DNA of 64,000 nt from Mycolicibacterium aubagnense (lineage in GTDB: Bacteria; Actinomycetota; Actinomycetes; Mycobacteriales; Mycobacteriaceae): assembly GCF_010730955.1 (NCBI RefSeq), contig NZ_AP022577.1:1240001-1304000 (forward strand). The letters run 5' to 3'. The notes under the pieces were generated by a model, which ran no database searches, had not been told where the DNA came from, and was given only the letters and a program-made list of their open reading frames with translations. Position 1 is the first letter of the stretch. Each line of letters begins with the position of its first letter. This document shows positions 1 through 8,953 of this stretch, piece after piece. The position numbers and the translations under genes are program-made.

Positions 1-325
1 TGGCGCCGCTGGCCACCTGCATGCAGGCCTGGATGACGGCCTGCAGACCCGACCCGCAGCGCCGATCGACCTGCATGCCCGGCACCGTGACGGGTAGTCC
101 GGCGTCGAGCGCTACCACGCGGCCGATCGCCGGGGCCTCACTGGACGGGTAGCAGTGCCCGAGAACGACGTCCTGCACCGCGTCGACCGGAATCCCGGTG
201 CGCTGCAACAGACCCTGCAATGCGGCGACGCCGAGCTCGACCGCGGTGAGGGACTTGAACACGCCACCGTAGCGGCCGATGGGGGTACGCACCGGCGCGC
301 AGATGACAGGACTGGTCGCGGCCAT
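1..325 (-). CDS. Acetyl-CoA acetyltransferase (thiolase), N-terminal part only
   Basis: N-terminal 108 residues of a thiolase; the gene runs off the left edge of the window. Thiolases cleave 3-ketoacyl-CoA with CoA in beta-oxidation or condense acetyl-CoA units. The start region reads PVRTPIGRYGG, typical of the family, and the acyl-accepting catalytic cysteine lies at about residue 90 in RRCGSGLQA. The ATG directly follows the stop codon of the upstream SDR gene (TAGATG), so the two are almost certainly cotranscribed and translationally coupled. A thiolase beside a 3-ketoacyl reductase-type SDR and opposite an acyl-CoA dehydrogenase suggests a fatty-acid or acyl side-chain degradation set. 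The C-terminal His and Cys motifs cannot be checked. Degradative versus biosynthetic use is not decidable here. Confidence 0.9.
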   Translation of the reverse strand, partial: MAATSPVICAPVRTPIGRYGGVFKSLTAVELGVAALQGLLQRTGIPVDAVQDVVLGHCYPSSEAPAIGRVVALDAGLPVTVPGMQVDRRCGSGLQAVIQACMQVASGA

Positions 326-1072
326 CTAGATGTGCCGTCCCCCGGTGATTTCCAGGACACAGCCCGTCATGTACGACGACATGTCCGACGCCAGGAACGT
401 GACCACCGACGCCACCTCACTGGGTTCGGCGGCCCGTCCCATCGGGATCTCTGCCAGCTTCTGGTCCCAAATCCGTTGCGGCATGGCCTCGGTCATCGCG
501 GACCGGATCAACCCCGGCTGCACAGCGTTGATCCGCACTCCGAGGTGGGCGACCTCCTTGGCGGCCGCCTTGGTCAGGCCCACGATGCCCGCCTTGGCCG
601 CCGAGTAGTTGGTCTGGCCGATCAGGCCGACCTTGCCCGAGATCGACGAGATATTGATGATGGCACCGCGTTTCGCTTCCCGCATGACATTGGCGGCCAG
701 CCGGGTGCCGTTCCAACAGCCTTTCAGATGGACGTCGATGACCTGGTCGAACTGCTCCTCGGTCATCTTGCGCATGGTGGCGTCGCGGGTGATGCCGGCG
801 TTGTTGACCATGACATCGATGGCGCCAAGGCCTCCGAACTCGATGGCGGCATCGATCAGTGCCTGCACGTCGGCAGCCGATGTGACGTCGCACCGGACGG
901 CCTTGGCCACGTCGGAGCCGCCGAGCGTGGCGACAGCCGCTTCGGTGGCGTCGAGATTCAGGTCACCGATCACCACGCGGGCGCCTTCGGCGATGAAACG
1001 CTCCGCGATCGCATAACCGATCCCCTGAGCACCACCGGTGATCACCGCGATACGTCCGTCCAGCAGCGGCAT
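326..1072 (-). CDS. Short-chain dehydrogenase/reductase, FabG-like
   Basis: 248-residue classical SDR. The nucleotide-binding motif TGGAQGIG lies at residues 12-19, NNAG follows, and the catalytic Ser and YSAAK (Tyr-x-x-x-Lys) are intact, so it should be an active NAD(P)-dependent oxidoreductase. FabG-like enzymes reduce 3-oxoacyl thioesters or oxidise 3-hydroxyacyl-CoA. The chosen start, MPLLDGR, has a GAGAGGG stretch upstream and matches the family length; an in-frame start at 1138 would add 22 residues without SDR character. It abuts the downstream thiolase without a gap and is divergent from an acyl-CoA dehydrogenase, so 3-hydroxyacyl-CoA oxidation is a reasonable inference. Substrate and cofactor are not determined. 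Confidence 0.88.
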   Translation of the reverse strand: MPLLDGRIAVITGGAQGIGYAIAERFIAEGARVVIGDLNLDATEAAVATLGGSDVAKAVRCDVTSAADVQALIDAAIEFGGLGAIDVMVNNAGITRDATMRKMTEEQFDQVIDVHLKGCWNGTRLAANVMREAKRGAIINISSISGKVGLIGQTNYSAAKAGIVGLTKAAAKEVAHLGVRINAVQPGLIRSAMTEAMPQRIWDQKLAEIPMGRAAEPSEVASVVTFLASDMSSYMTGCVLEITGGRHI

Positions 1073-1143
1073 GGTCGTCCATTCCCTCTCGATCGTCGGA
1101 GCCGGCCACGACCCTCGCGGCACCGTGGACAGCTCCATACATA

Positions 1144-1156
1144 AAATATGATATTT
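1144..1156. promoter_or_regulatory. AT-rich palindrome in divergent promoter
   Basis: AAATAT-G-ATATTT is a perfect 6-bp inverted repeat with a single-base centre in the 133-bp gap between the leftward SDR-thiolase genes and the rightward acyl-CoA dehydrogenase. Its position suits a shared operator or overlapping -10 elements. No known regulator motif is recognised. Confidence 0.3.
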
Positions 1157-1205
1157 CTTGCATCAAACCAGAACCCCGCTCGTGTCGCGCAAGGAGACCC
1201 CCGAG

Positions 1206-2408
1206 ATGGCCGAACCCACCGGTGCGCCCACCGCCCCGCAGTCAGTCAGTGAGCAGGATTTCCGCGACATCCTCGACGCGACCCGCCAGTTCGTCCGCAC
1301 CGCGGTGGTGCCACGCGAGCTGGAGATCATGAACGACAACCGCGTACCCGACGACATCCGCGACCAGGCCAAGAACATGGGGCTGTTCGGCTACGCGATC
1401 CCCCAGGAATGGGGCGGCCTGGGACTGCACCTGGTCCAGGACGTCGAGATGGCGATGGAACTGGGTTACACCACCCTCGCCGTGCGCTCGATGTTCGGCA
1501 CCAACAACGGCATTGCCGGGCAGGTGCTGGTCGGGTTCGGCACCGACACGCAGAAGCAGCGGTGGCTGGAGCCGATCGCCAGTGGCGACTGCGTCGCATC
1601 CTTCGCATTGACCGAATCCGGGGCCGGCTCCAACCCCGCAGGTCTGCGCACCAAGGCCGTCCGCGAGGGGGACGGCTGGATCATCAGCGGCCACAAGCGA
1701 TTCATCACCAACGCTCCCACCGCGAACCTCTTCGTCGTGTTCGCCCGGACTCGGCCCGCCGACATCGACGGACCCGGCATCGCCGTCTTCCTGGTACCCG
1801 CCGACGCGCCCGGCGTCGTGGTCGGACCCAAAGACGCGAAGATGGGCCAGGAAGGGGCATGGACCTCCGACATCACGTTCGACGACGTCCGCGTCGGTCC
1901 GGATGCCCTCATCGGCGGCAACGAGGACATCGGTTACCGTGCCGCGCTGACCTCGCTGGCCCGCGGCCGGGTGCACATCGCCGCGGTGGCGGTGGGGGCG
2001 GCACAACGCGCCCTCGACGAGTCGGTCGCGTACGCCGCGACCGCCACCCAGGGCGGGACCGCGATCGGCGAATTCCAGCTGGTGCAGGCCATGCTGGCCG
2101 ATATGCAGACCGGCGTGATGGCCGGCCGGGCCCTCGTCCGCGACGCGGCACGGCTGTGGGTCAGCGGCGCGGACCGCCGCATCGCGCCGTCCGCGGCCAA
2201 GCTGTTCTGCACCGAGATGGTCGGCAAGGTCGCCGACCTGGCCGTGCAGGTGCACGGCGGCAGCGGCTATATGCGCGATGTGCCCGTCGAACGGATCTAC
2301 CGCGACGTCCGACTGCTGCGCCTGTACGAGGGCACCAGCGAGATTCAGCGTCTGATCATCGGCGGCGGACTGGTGAAGGCCGCGCAGCGCGCAGGCTCGG
2401 GCCGCTGA
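1206..2408 (+). CDS. Acyl-CoA dehydrogenase
   Basis: 400-residue acyl-CoA dehydrogenase, an FAD enzyme that introduces the alpha-beta double bond of an acyl-CoA and passes electrons to ETF. Family signatures are present: the FAD-loop segment ALTESGAGSNPAG, the QVHGGSGYMRD segment and, near the C terminus, LYEGTSEIQ, whose glutamate is the catalytic base in short- and medium-chain members. The ATG at 1206 was chosen because AAGGAG lies 9 bases upstream; an in-frame start at 1158 would add 16 atypical residues. It is divergent from the SDR-thiolase pair and precedes a convergent MaoC-type hydratase, so all four beta-oxidation activities are gathered here. Acyl-chain specificity cannot be read. 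Confidence 0.92.
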   Translation: MAEPTGAPTAPQSVSEQDFRDILDATRQFVRTAVVPRELEIMNDNRVPDDIRDQAKNMGLFGYAIPQEWGGLGLHLVQDVEMAMELGYTTLAVRSMFGTNNGIAGQVLVGFGTDTQKQRWLEPIASGDCVASFALTESGAGSNPAGLRTKAVREGDGWIISGHKRFITNAPTANLFVVFARTRPADIDGPGIAVFLVPADAPGVVVGPKDAKMGQEGAWTSDITFDDVRVGPDALIGGNEDIGYRAALTSLARGRVHIAAVAVGAAQRALDESVAYAATATQGGTAIGEFQLVQAMLADMQTGVMAGRALVRDAARLWVSGADRRIAPSAAKLFCTEMVGKVADLAVQVHGGSGYMRDVPVERIYRDVRLLRLYEGTSEIQRLIIGGGLVKAAQRAGSGR

Positions 2409-2448
2409 CCGGAGCCCGCGGCCCCGAAATCAGCGGCCCGTCCAGCAA

Positions 2449-2901
2449 TCAACCGATGATTCGCACGATCGACTCGACCACCGCAGCCGGCTTTTCCGAT
2501 CCTTCGATCTCGACGGTCACCGTCACGGTCGCTTGAACGGCACCATCGAGCTCATCGACTTTCGAAATGATGGCACTGGCGCGCACATTTGCTCCGACCT
2601 TGACCGGTGTGATGAATCGCACCTTGTTATAACCGTAATTGACTGCCAACGCGACGTTGTCGACGCGATACAGCTGGTGCATGAAATGTGGTAGCAGTGA
2701 AAGCGTCAGCAAACCATGAGCAATTGTGCCGCCGAACGGCCCCGCGGCGGCGCGCTCAGGATCGACGTGAATCCACTGGTGGTCATCAGTGGCTTCGGCG
2801 AACAGATTCACCCGGTCCTGGGTGATTTCCATCCACTCGGTCGGCCCAAGCTGACTACCTGCTGCTGCGACGAACTCGGACAGATTGTCGAAGACCTTCA
2901 C
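2449..2901 (-). CDS. MaoC-type (R)-specific enoyl-CoA hydratase, HtdZ-like
   Basis: 150-residue single hot-dog MaoC-domain protein. It closely resembles the M. tuberculosis Rv0130 (HtdZ) family in length and in the conserved block ATDDHQWIHVDPERA, whose Asp and His form the hydratase catalytic pair. Such enzymes hydrate trans-2-enoyl-CoA to (R)-3-hydroxyacyl-CoA. The GTG at 2901 is preferred because GAGAGGAG sits about 5 bases upstream and it gives the family length; an upstream in-frame ATG adds 13 atypical residues. It converges on the acyl-CoA dehydrogenase and supplies the hydration step missing from that group. Confidence 0.88.
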   Translation of the reverse strand: MKVFDNLSEFVAAAGSQLGPTEWMEITQDRVNLFAEATDDHQWIHVDPERAAAGPFGGTIAHGLLTLSLLPHFMHQLYRVDNVALAVNYGYNKVRFITPVKVGANVRASAIISKVDELDGAVQATVTVTVEIEGSEKPAAVVESIVRIIG

Positions 2902-3281
2902 GCTTACTCCTCTCGGGCTCGGCCGCTTCCCGGGCCACACCGCTATTACTTCTAACGCCTCCGCCAGGCCGGCACAATGCCCAGATTTTTGGCCGATGTC
3001 TCGTACTTAGCCGCTCAAAGTTCGCCCTCTTCGCGCACCATCTGGGTTAACCTGCAAATATAGAGATATCCGGGATTGCCGTGGTCCTCACCACCAGCAC
3101 ACTTGTTTTGGCCAATTCTTCGGCACTCCGAAGGTCGACAGACAACGTTTCACCGCTAGCTGGCTGAAGGACCCCAACAACCCCGATACTGAATTAGGGA
3201 ATGCAGTCCGCGCGAGATGCGTTTACCGCATCCGACTGCCAACTGACGTTGCAGTGACCGCTGGGAACGAATGGGGCAACA
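2902..3281. other. 380-bp intergenic region, divergent promoters
   Basis: Non-coding gap between the leftward MaoC gene and the rightward three-gene signalling run. It contains a GGTTAACC palindrome (3045-3052), an AT-richer stretch near 3055-3075 and a nested inverted repeat at 3203-3239. No convincing small gene was found. Confidence 0.5.
3203..3239 (+). promoter_or_regulatory. Nested hairpin in putative 5' leader
   Basis: GCAGTC (3203-3208) pairs with GACTGC (3234-3239), and inside it GATGCG (3216-3221) pairs with CGCATC (3227-3232) around a 5-base loop, leaving an asymmetric bulge of seven bases on one side and one on the other. It ends 42 bases before the ATG at 3282, so it would lie in a leader if transcription starts upstream. 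It does not match a riboswitch that I recognise. Confidence 0.3.
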
Positions 3282-3998
3282 ATGTCGGTGGAGTATGTCG
3301 AATACGAATCCAACGTCGATATTCGCTTTGCCGAAAACATCGCCTGGTCCGATCCTGACACCGATTGCAGCGTGGTGCTGTCGCAGCCCGAAACCGACCC
3401 CGAACTCTGGAACCGCTACCTCGATGCGGCTGAGCAAAGTTATCGCCGGCACGGCGTCGAAGCGGTGGTCGGCGCTGCCGCGATCCGCGACGGTGCGGAC
3501 ACCGCGCTCTTCTGGACGGTCTTCGACCGCCGGGGCAACATGGTCGGCGGACTGCGCGCCAAAGCCCCACTCAGCTGCGCCGACGACTCCCACGCCGTGG
3601 TCGAGTGGGACGGTTGGCCCGGGCTGGCCATGGTGCGCAAGATGATCAACGACCGAGTGCCATTCGGCGTCATGGAGATGAAGACCGCCTGGGTATCCGA
3701 CAGCCGCGCGAGCCAGCACGCCATCACCAATCTCCTGGCCCGCACCGCCTACCACGCGACCAGTGTCATGGGCGTGCAGTTCGTGATGGCCACGGCCGCC
3801 CAGCACGTCCTGGAGTTGTGGAAATCCGGTGGTGGCGTGGTGGCGCCCATTCCGGCCACGCCGTACCCGGACGAGCGCTACCGCACCAAGATGATGTGGT
3901 GGGATCGAAGGACCATGGTCAATCATTCTCAGCCGGAGCAGATTACGAAGGCGCTGCACGAGATCGACGCGATATCAACCAGGCTGGTCGCCGGTTGA
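3282..3998 (+). CDS. Uncharacterised protein, possible GNAT/FeeM-like acyltransferase
   Basis: 238-residue soluble protein without signal peptide or membrane span. The second half (about residues 110-220) alternates strands and helices in a GNAT-like way, with a run ending in PATPYPDERYRTKMMWWDRRT, and weakly recalls the N-acyl amino-acid synthase (FeeM) and autoinducer-synthase side of the superfamily. This is pattern recognition, not an established assignment. Its stop codon shares its last base with the ATG of the next gene (TGATG), so it is tightly coupled to the E1-like/nitroreductase fusion and then to the c-di-GMP enzyme. No classical ribosome site is visible at a good distance from the ATG. 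If it is a GNAT, it might acylate a product of the next gene; that is speculative. Confidence 0.6.
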   Translation: MSVEYVEYESNVDIRFAENIAWSDPDTDCSVVLSQPETDPELWNRYLDAAEQSYRRHGVEAVVGAAAIRDGADTALFWTVFDRRGNMVGGLRAKAPLSCADDSHAVVEWDGWPGLAMVRKMINDRVPFGVMEMKTAWVSDSRASQHAITNLLARTAYHATSVMGVQFVMATAAQHVLELWKSGGGVVAPIPATPYPDERYRTKMMWWDRRTMVNHSQPEQITKALHEIDAISTRLVAG

Positions 3999-6127
3999 TG
4001 CCAGCTTTGGACGCTAACCGCATCTCCGTCCTCGATCCACAGCTCACAGCTGACGCGGAATCGCTCGATGTGCTGCTGCGCGATCCGGCGGTGAACGTTG
4101 TCGACACCTGGGCCGAGCAGTTCGCCGCGCTGGCCGAACTCCGGCCGGCGCCCACGCCCGACCTTCTCGACGAACCCGCCCGCTGGGTCTACTACCCGTG
4201 GCGCGCAGCGGTGCTGAAGCTGCTGGGACCTCGGTCCTACCGCCGCCTGCGCCTGGACCGCAATCGCCAGCTGGCCACGACGGACGAACAGGACCGCCTG
4301 GGCCGGCTTCGCATCGGCATCGTCGGGCTCAGCTCGGGCCACCTCATCGCTCATTCCCTCGCCGTGGCCGGTTTCTGCGGGGAACTGCGGCTCACCGATT
4401 TCGACACCCTCGGGGTGTCCAACCTCAACCGCATTCCCGCAACGGTTTTCGACATCGGTCTCAACAAAGCGACAGCCGCCATGCGCCGGATCGCTGAACT
4501 CGATCCCTATCTCCCGGTCCAGTATTCGACCGCCGGGTTGAGCGTCGAGTCCCTCGCGCCGTTCCTCGACGGACTCGACGTCCTGGTCGAGCAGTGCGAC
4601 TCGCTGGAGATGAAACTGCACCTACGCCACGCTGCCAAGACCCGCGGCATCCCGGTGCTGATGGCCACCAGCGACCGCGGCCTGATCGATGTCGAACGCT
4701 TCGATCTGGAGCCCACGCGGCCCGTTTTCCACGGCCTGCTCGGGGACGTTGCCCCGGACACGATGGCCGGCCTGTCGATCGCCGAAAAGCTGCCCTACCT
4801 CATGCAGATCTTCGATCCGGCCCGGGTGTCGCCGCGGATGGGCGCGTCCCTACTCGAGGTGGGCCGAACCCTGTCGGCATGGCCGCAACTCGTCGGCGAC
4901 GTAACCGTCGGGGCGGCAACCGTTTTGGAGGCCATCCGCCGGATCGGACTCGACGAACCCCTGGCATCGGGCCGTACCCAGGTCGACATCGGCGGTCTTC
5001 TCGACGAGTTGGCCGAACCAACCGTCGCGGCCCGGCCGACCGACGTCGCCCCACCGGCAGCCGGTGCCGTGTCCACCGGCCTTGGTGAGGTGATCGACGC
5101 CGCCGTCGTCGCCGCGATCCGCGCCCCGTCCGGCGGTAATTCCCAGCCTTGGCGCATCGCGGCGACGGCCGACAACATCGTGGTCAGCATCGATCCGGCA
5201 CGGACGTCGACCATGGACGTCGGTTTCCGGGGCAGCGCCGTGGCTGTCGGGGCCGCGGCGTTCAACGCCCGAGTTGCCGCCGCCGCCAAAGGTTTCGCCA
5301 CCGACGTGACCTACCCCGACGCGGGCGCGGAGCACCCACTGCAGATCGCCTTGCGACTGCGGCCGGGCGATGCCCCCGAGCTTGCCGACTGGTACCCCGC
5401 GGTTTTCGAGCGTGAGACCAACCGCCACCGCGGCACCGCCGCGCCGCTGACACCAGAGGTGGTCGAGACGTTGTCGCGGGTGGCGCAGCATCACGACGCA
5501 CGGCTGCACCTCATGGTCGACCGCGACGAGATTTCACGCGCGGCAACGGTCTTCGCCGACGCTGACCGGATCCGCTATCTCACCCCCGCCCTGCACCGCG
5601 AGATGATCGCGGAGCTGCGCTGGCCGGGTGATGACGACATGGACTTCGGCATCGACATCGGTTCCCTCGCGCTCGATGCCGCTGATCTGGCTGTGCTACC
5701 CCTGTTGCGCCGGACGGACGTTGTTGCGACGCTCGACAACTGGGATGCCGGAACAGTCCTCGGGGACGACACACTTGATCGGATGCGTTCCAGCAGTGCG
5801 GTCGCCACCGTGTTCACCCGAGGTTCCGCGCTGAGCGATTTCGCCCGAGGCGGCGCGGCCGTGGTTGCCGTGTGGATGGCCGCACAGGCCTCCGGACTGG
5901 CCGTGCAGCCGATGTCGCCGCCGTTTCTCTACGCGCACACCGACACCGAGCTCGGCGAACTCTCCAGCAAGTACGCCGACGAACTCCGCCGACTCCAGGG
6001 CGCATTCAACGCATTGACCAGCAAAGCGCAAGACGAGTCGATGGTGCTCACGCTCCGAATATCGGCTGCGCCACCGGCTTCGGTATCGAGCCGCAGGTGC
6101 ACAGCCTTTGAGGTCAGCGCGGGTTAA
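3998..6127 (+). CDS. moeY: MoeY-like ThiF/E1-type domain fused to nitroreductase
   Basis: 709-residue fusion, close in length to M. tuberculosis MoeY (Rv1355c), which likewise neighbours a GGDEF-EAL gene. After a helical N terminus of about 105 residues comes a ThiF/MoeB-type Rossmann domain (about 106-330) with a degenerate glycine loop (GIVGLSSGH) and DFDTLGVSNLNR, which keeps the acidic and arginine residues used by E1-like enzymes to adenylate a C-terminal carboxylate. No CxxC zinc pairs are seen. From about residue 365 to the end is a nitroreductase-like FMN domain starting with APSGGNSQPWR. The name implies molybdopterin synthesis, but nothing nearby supports that. Its ATG overlaps the previous stop by one base and the next gene begins 12 bases after it. 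Substrate, electron donor and modified partner are unknown. Confidence 0.82.
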   Translation: MPALDANRISVLDPQLTADAESLDVLLRDPAVNVVDTWAEQFAALAELRPAPTPDLLDEPARWVYYPWRAAVLKLLGPRSYRRLRLDRNRQLATTDEQDRLGRLRIGIVGLSSGHLIAHSLAVAGFCGELRLTDFDTLGVSNLNRIPATVFDIGLNKATAAMRRIAELDPYLPVQYSTAGLSVESLAPFLDGLDVLVEQCDSLEMKLHLRHAAKTRGIPVLMATSDRGLIDVERFDLEPTRPVFHGLLGDVAPDTMAGLSIAEKLPYLMQIFDPARVSPRMGASLLEVGRTLSAWPQLVGDVTVGAATVLEAIRRIGLDEPLASGRTQVDIGGLLDELAEPTVAARPTDVAPPAAGAVSTGLGEVIDAAVVAAIRAPSGGNSQPWRIAATADNIVVSIDPARTSTMDVGFRGSAVAVGAAAFNARVAAAAKGFATDVTYPDAGAEHPLQIALRLRPGDAPELADWYPAVFERETNRHRGTAAPLTPEVVETLSRVAQHHDARLHLMVDRDEISRAATVFADADRIRYLTPALHREMIAELRWPGDDDMDFGIDIGSLALDAADLAVLPLLRRTDVVATLDNWDAGTVLGDDTLDRMRSSSAVATVFTRGSALSDFARGGAAVVAVWMAAQASGLAVQPMSPPFLYAHTDTELGELSSKYADELRRLQGAFNALTSKAQDESMVLTLRISAAPPASVSSRRCTAFEVSAG

Positions 6128-6139
6128 GCTGATCGTCTC

Positions 6140-8029
6140 ATGTCCATCGACGAGTCTCCCCCTTCACTGGATCGCGTGGTGACAGAGGTTGCGACGCGGC
6201 TGATGGCGGCGGACTCCACCAACCACACCGAGGTGTACACGGACGTCCTGGAGATCCTCGTCGACTACTTCGGGGTCGACGTCAGCTTTCTCCGCCGCAA
6301 CGATCATGAGATCGGAGCCTCGATACTCGTGGCGGAATGGCCACGGCGACCGGAGATTCCGGACCCCGATCCCCTGCGCGTCGTGTACTTTGCCGACGCG
6401 GACCCGGTTTTCGCGGAAACCGAACATCGCAAGACACCGCTGATCGTGCACCCCGACCCGGAGCCCGACGACTATCAGCGCCGCATCGAGGCGGACCGCA
6501 ACGTCCCCCAGATATCACTGGCAGCAACACCTTTGGTGTCGGGCGAGCGCACCACCGGCGCGCTCGGCTTCGTCAAGTACGGCAACCGTGAATGGCTCAC
6601 CGAAGAGATCAATGCGCTGCAGGCCATCGCTTCGCTGTTGACCCAGGCGCAATCTCGGGTCCTCGCCGAGGAGCAGCTTCGCTACCTGGCCGAACACGAT
6701 GACCTCACCGGACTGAACAACCGGCGCGCGCTCATCGCCCACCTCGATGCCCGGTTGCAGCCGGAACAGCCCGGTCCGGTGACCGCCCTCTTCTTCGACC
6801 TCGATCGACTCAAGGCCATCAACGACTATCTGGGGCACAGCGCCGGCGATTCGTTCATCCGCGTCTTCGCCCAGCGGCTCACCGAGGGGGTCGACGACAA
6901 GACAGTGATCGCCCGCCTCGGCGGTGACGAATTCGTCGTCGTCCCGGCTGAACCGATATCCGAGAGCAAGGCCGAGGCTCTCGCCTATCAGCTCCAGGAC
7001 TCGTTGCGGCGCCGAGTGTGGATCGATGGTGAACGGCTCACGCGGGCAGTGAGTGTCGGCGTCGCCTCCGGCATTCCCGGCTCAGACAGTTCGTCCGATC
7101 TGCTGCGCCGGGCCGACCAGGCTGTCCTGAGCGCGAAGTCTGGCGGCGGCGACCGCGTCGCGGTGTTCACCAACGCGATGTCGCTGGAAACGGCCTACCG
7201 CAACGACATCGAGCTGCATCTGCAGGACGTCATCGAGAACGGTGCGCTGCTGCTCAACTATCTACCCGAGATCGACATGCGCACCGGCAAGCTACTCGCC
7301 ACCGAAGCACTCGTGCGCTGGGACCACCCCACCCGCGGGCTGCTCCCCCCGGCCGCCTTCATCGGCATCGCCGAATCGATCAACCTGGCGGGCGAATTGG
7401 GCCGCTGGGTGCTGCGCACCGCCTGCCGCGAATTCGCACGATGGCGTGAGGACTTCCAGGCGCACAAGGCCGGCCCCGGCGACTCCGACGATCGCGACGA
7501 TTTCGAATTGCGCGTCAACGTCTCCCCCGTGCAATTGGTCACCGACGGCTTCGCCGAGTCCGTGGCCGACATCCTCGACGAATTCCGTCTCGACCGCGGA
7601 TCCGTGTGTCTGGAGATCACCGAGAACGTCGTCGTCCAGGACAGCGAGGCGTCCCGAGCGACCCTGGCCGACCTCCGGAGAACCGGCGTCCGGTTGGCGA
7701 TCGACGACTTCGGCACCGGGTACAGCGTGCTGTCCCACCTCAAGTCGCTGCCGGTCGACATCCTCAAGATTGATCGCAGCTTCGTGACCGACCTCGGCTC
7801 CAACCCCGGCGATCTGGCGATCGTCCGGGCCATCATCGCCCTGGCCGACTCATTCGGTCTGCAGATCGTCGCCGAGGGTGTCGAAACCAAGGCCGCCGCA
7901 ACGACATTGCTGCGTCATGGCTGCCACCGGGCACAGGGGTTCCTGCTGTCGCGGCCGCTACCGAGCGATCAGATGGCGACGCTGTATCGCAAGGGCCGCG
8001 TTCCGGTCCGGTTCACCAGCGAGATGTGA
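6140..8029 (+). CDS. dcpA: Bifunctional c-di-GMP synthase/phosphodiesterase (GAF-GGDEF-EAL)
   Basis: 629-residue cytoplasmic signalling enzyme matching M. tuberculosis Rv1354c and M. smegmatis DcpA in domain order, length and neighbourhood. An N-terminal GAF-like sensor covers about residues 15-175. The diguanylate cyclase domain has an intact GGDEF at about 261 with DDLTGLNNRR upstream. The EAL domain has EALVRW at about 389, then ITENVV, IDDFGTGYS (near 520), KIDRSFV and VAEGVET, all expected of an active phosphodiesterase. Both making and breaking c-di-GMP therefore look possible. It lies 12 bases behind the MoeY-like gene, suggesting cotranscription, so its GAF domain may respond to something linked to that pathway. 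The convergent FAD-type gene ends 12 bases beyond. Confidence 0.92.
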   Translation: MSIDESPPSLDRVVTEVATRLMAADSTNHTEVYTDVLEILVDYFGVDVSFLRRNDHEIGASILVAEWPRRPEIPDPDPLRVVYFADADPVFAETEHRKTPLIVHPDPEPDDYQRRIEADRNVPQISLAATPLVSGERTTGALGFVKYGNREWLTEEINALQAIASLLTQAQSRVLAEEQLRYLAEHDDLTGLNNRRALIAHLDARLQPEQPGPVTALFFDLDRLKAINDYLGHSAGDSFIRVFAQRLTEGVDDKTVIARLGGDEFVVVPAEPISESKAEALAYQLQDSLRRRVWIDGERLTRAVSVGVASGIPGSDSSSDLLRRADQAVLSAKSGGGDRVAVFTNAMSLETAYRNDIELHLQDVIENGALLLNYLPEIDMRTGKLLATEALVRWDHPTRGLLPPAAFIGIAESINLAGELGRWVLRTACREFARWREDFQAHKAGPGDSDDRDDFELRVNVSPVQLVTDGFAESVADILDEFRLDRGSVCLEITENVVVQDSEASRATLADLRRTGVRLAIDDFGTGYSVLSHLKSLPVDILKIDRSFVTDLGSNPGDLAIVRAIIALADSFGLQIVAEGVETKAAATTLLRHGCHRAQGFLLSRPLPSDQMATLYRKGRVPVRFTSEM

Positions 8030-8041
8030 CGCCGAACAGCG

Positions 8042-8953
8042 TTACCGTGCAACAAGTTCCACTCGGGCGAACCTACTGGCGGGGCGGCCCACGATGCAGA
8101 CCTCAACGGTCCCGGCAGGCGGGGCGTCATCGACGGCCGGTGCGCCCACATCAACGAAATCGGGCGAAATCACCACACTGTGGCGGGCCCGAACGAAGTA
8201 CAGCCCATCGGGCGTGTTCAGTTCCGCACCGATGATTCGACGGTTCTCGAAGAGCAGCGACTGAAGTGTGCTGGCCGAGCTGACTGCGATGTCACGTTCG
8301 GCGGCAGCCGCCGCCAGCCAGTCGAACAGTTCGCCGAGCCCGCCGGCGTTCCAGTCGATGGCGCCGAGCGAAGAGATCCGCAGCGTGTTGTCGGCCGAGT
8401 CTCGCACCGTCTCCGACGACCAGCCGCGAACCGTGCTGTAGAGCGCACCGGTGGTGGAGCCAAGACACACCCGGGCCCAGTCGAGGAGTCTCGCACCGAA
8501 GAAGGTCTCGATGCCCCGGGCGTGTGTTTCTGACTCCGTCAGCTCGCGCACGGTGCGAGTCGGCACCGACCAACCGCTCGATGGTTCCGCGCTCCCCTCG
8601 ACGTCTACTTCGGCGGTCACCGCCGCGAAATAGACGGCGGTGGCATCGAGCCGCTCATCCGTTCGCAGGTCGCCTGATCCGGCTTCGCCCAGCTCGCCGG
8701 TCTCCTCGGATTCCGGCTCGGGCGCGTCGTCGGCGGGTCCCCGTGGCACCCCGAACTCGTCGATCCGGGCATCGAGGACGGCGCCCAAAGTGGCGCAGCG
8801 CACTTCGCCGCCGCGCACCCAGCGCCCGTCGTCGGCATGCAGCGCTCCGGCAACCATCACATCTGCGGCGGCGTCGACCGCGGCAATGGCCGTCGCCAGG
8901 CCACCGATACCGGCGCCGACGCACAGCACGTCAACTTCTGCGTCCCAATCCAA
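8042..8953 (-). CDS. FAD/NAD-binding oxidoreductase-like protein
   Basis: 303-residue protein opening with a dinucleotide-binding Rossmann motif, VDVLCVGAGIGGLATA (about residues 8-23), as in FAD-dependent fumarate reductase or ketosteroid dehydrogenase-type flavoproteins. It is shorter than those enzymes and has a very acidic segment (about residues 65-100, rich in Glu, Asp, Pro) where they carry catalytic domains, so it may bind FAD without being a full dehydrogenase. It converges on the c-di-GMP gene and is divergent from a TetR gene across 187 bp, which makes regulation by that TetR plausible. No specific function is assigned. Confidence 0.7.
   Translation of the reverse strand: MDWDAEVDVLCVGAGIGGLATAIAAVDAAADVMVAGALHADDGRWVRGGEVRCATLGAVLDARIDEFGVPRGPADDAPEPESEETGELGEAGSGDLRTDERLDATAVYFAAVTAEVDVEGSAEPSSGWSVPTRTVRELTESETHARGIETFFGARLLDWARVCLGSTTGALYSTVRGWSSETVRDSADNTLRISSLGAIDWNAGGLGELFDWLAAAAAERDIAVSSASTLQSLLFENRRIIGAELNTPDGLYFVRARHSVVISPDFVDVGAPAVDDAPPAGTVEVCIVGRPASRFARVELVAR

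Noticed and set aside
155-1144. 329-codon frame on the + strand opposite the SDR gene
   Set aside because: It mirrors a complete SDR with all motifs and has the Arg/His/Gly/Asp-rich composition typical of GC-rich shadow frames.
3998-6127. Molybdopterin biosynthesis as the function of the MoeY-like protein
   Set aside because: The name comes from the E1-like fold only. The zinc cysteines of MoeB are absent, a nitroreductase is fused on, and no molybdopterin genes are nearby.
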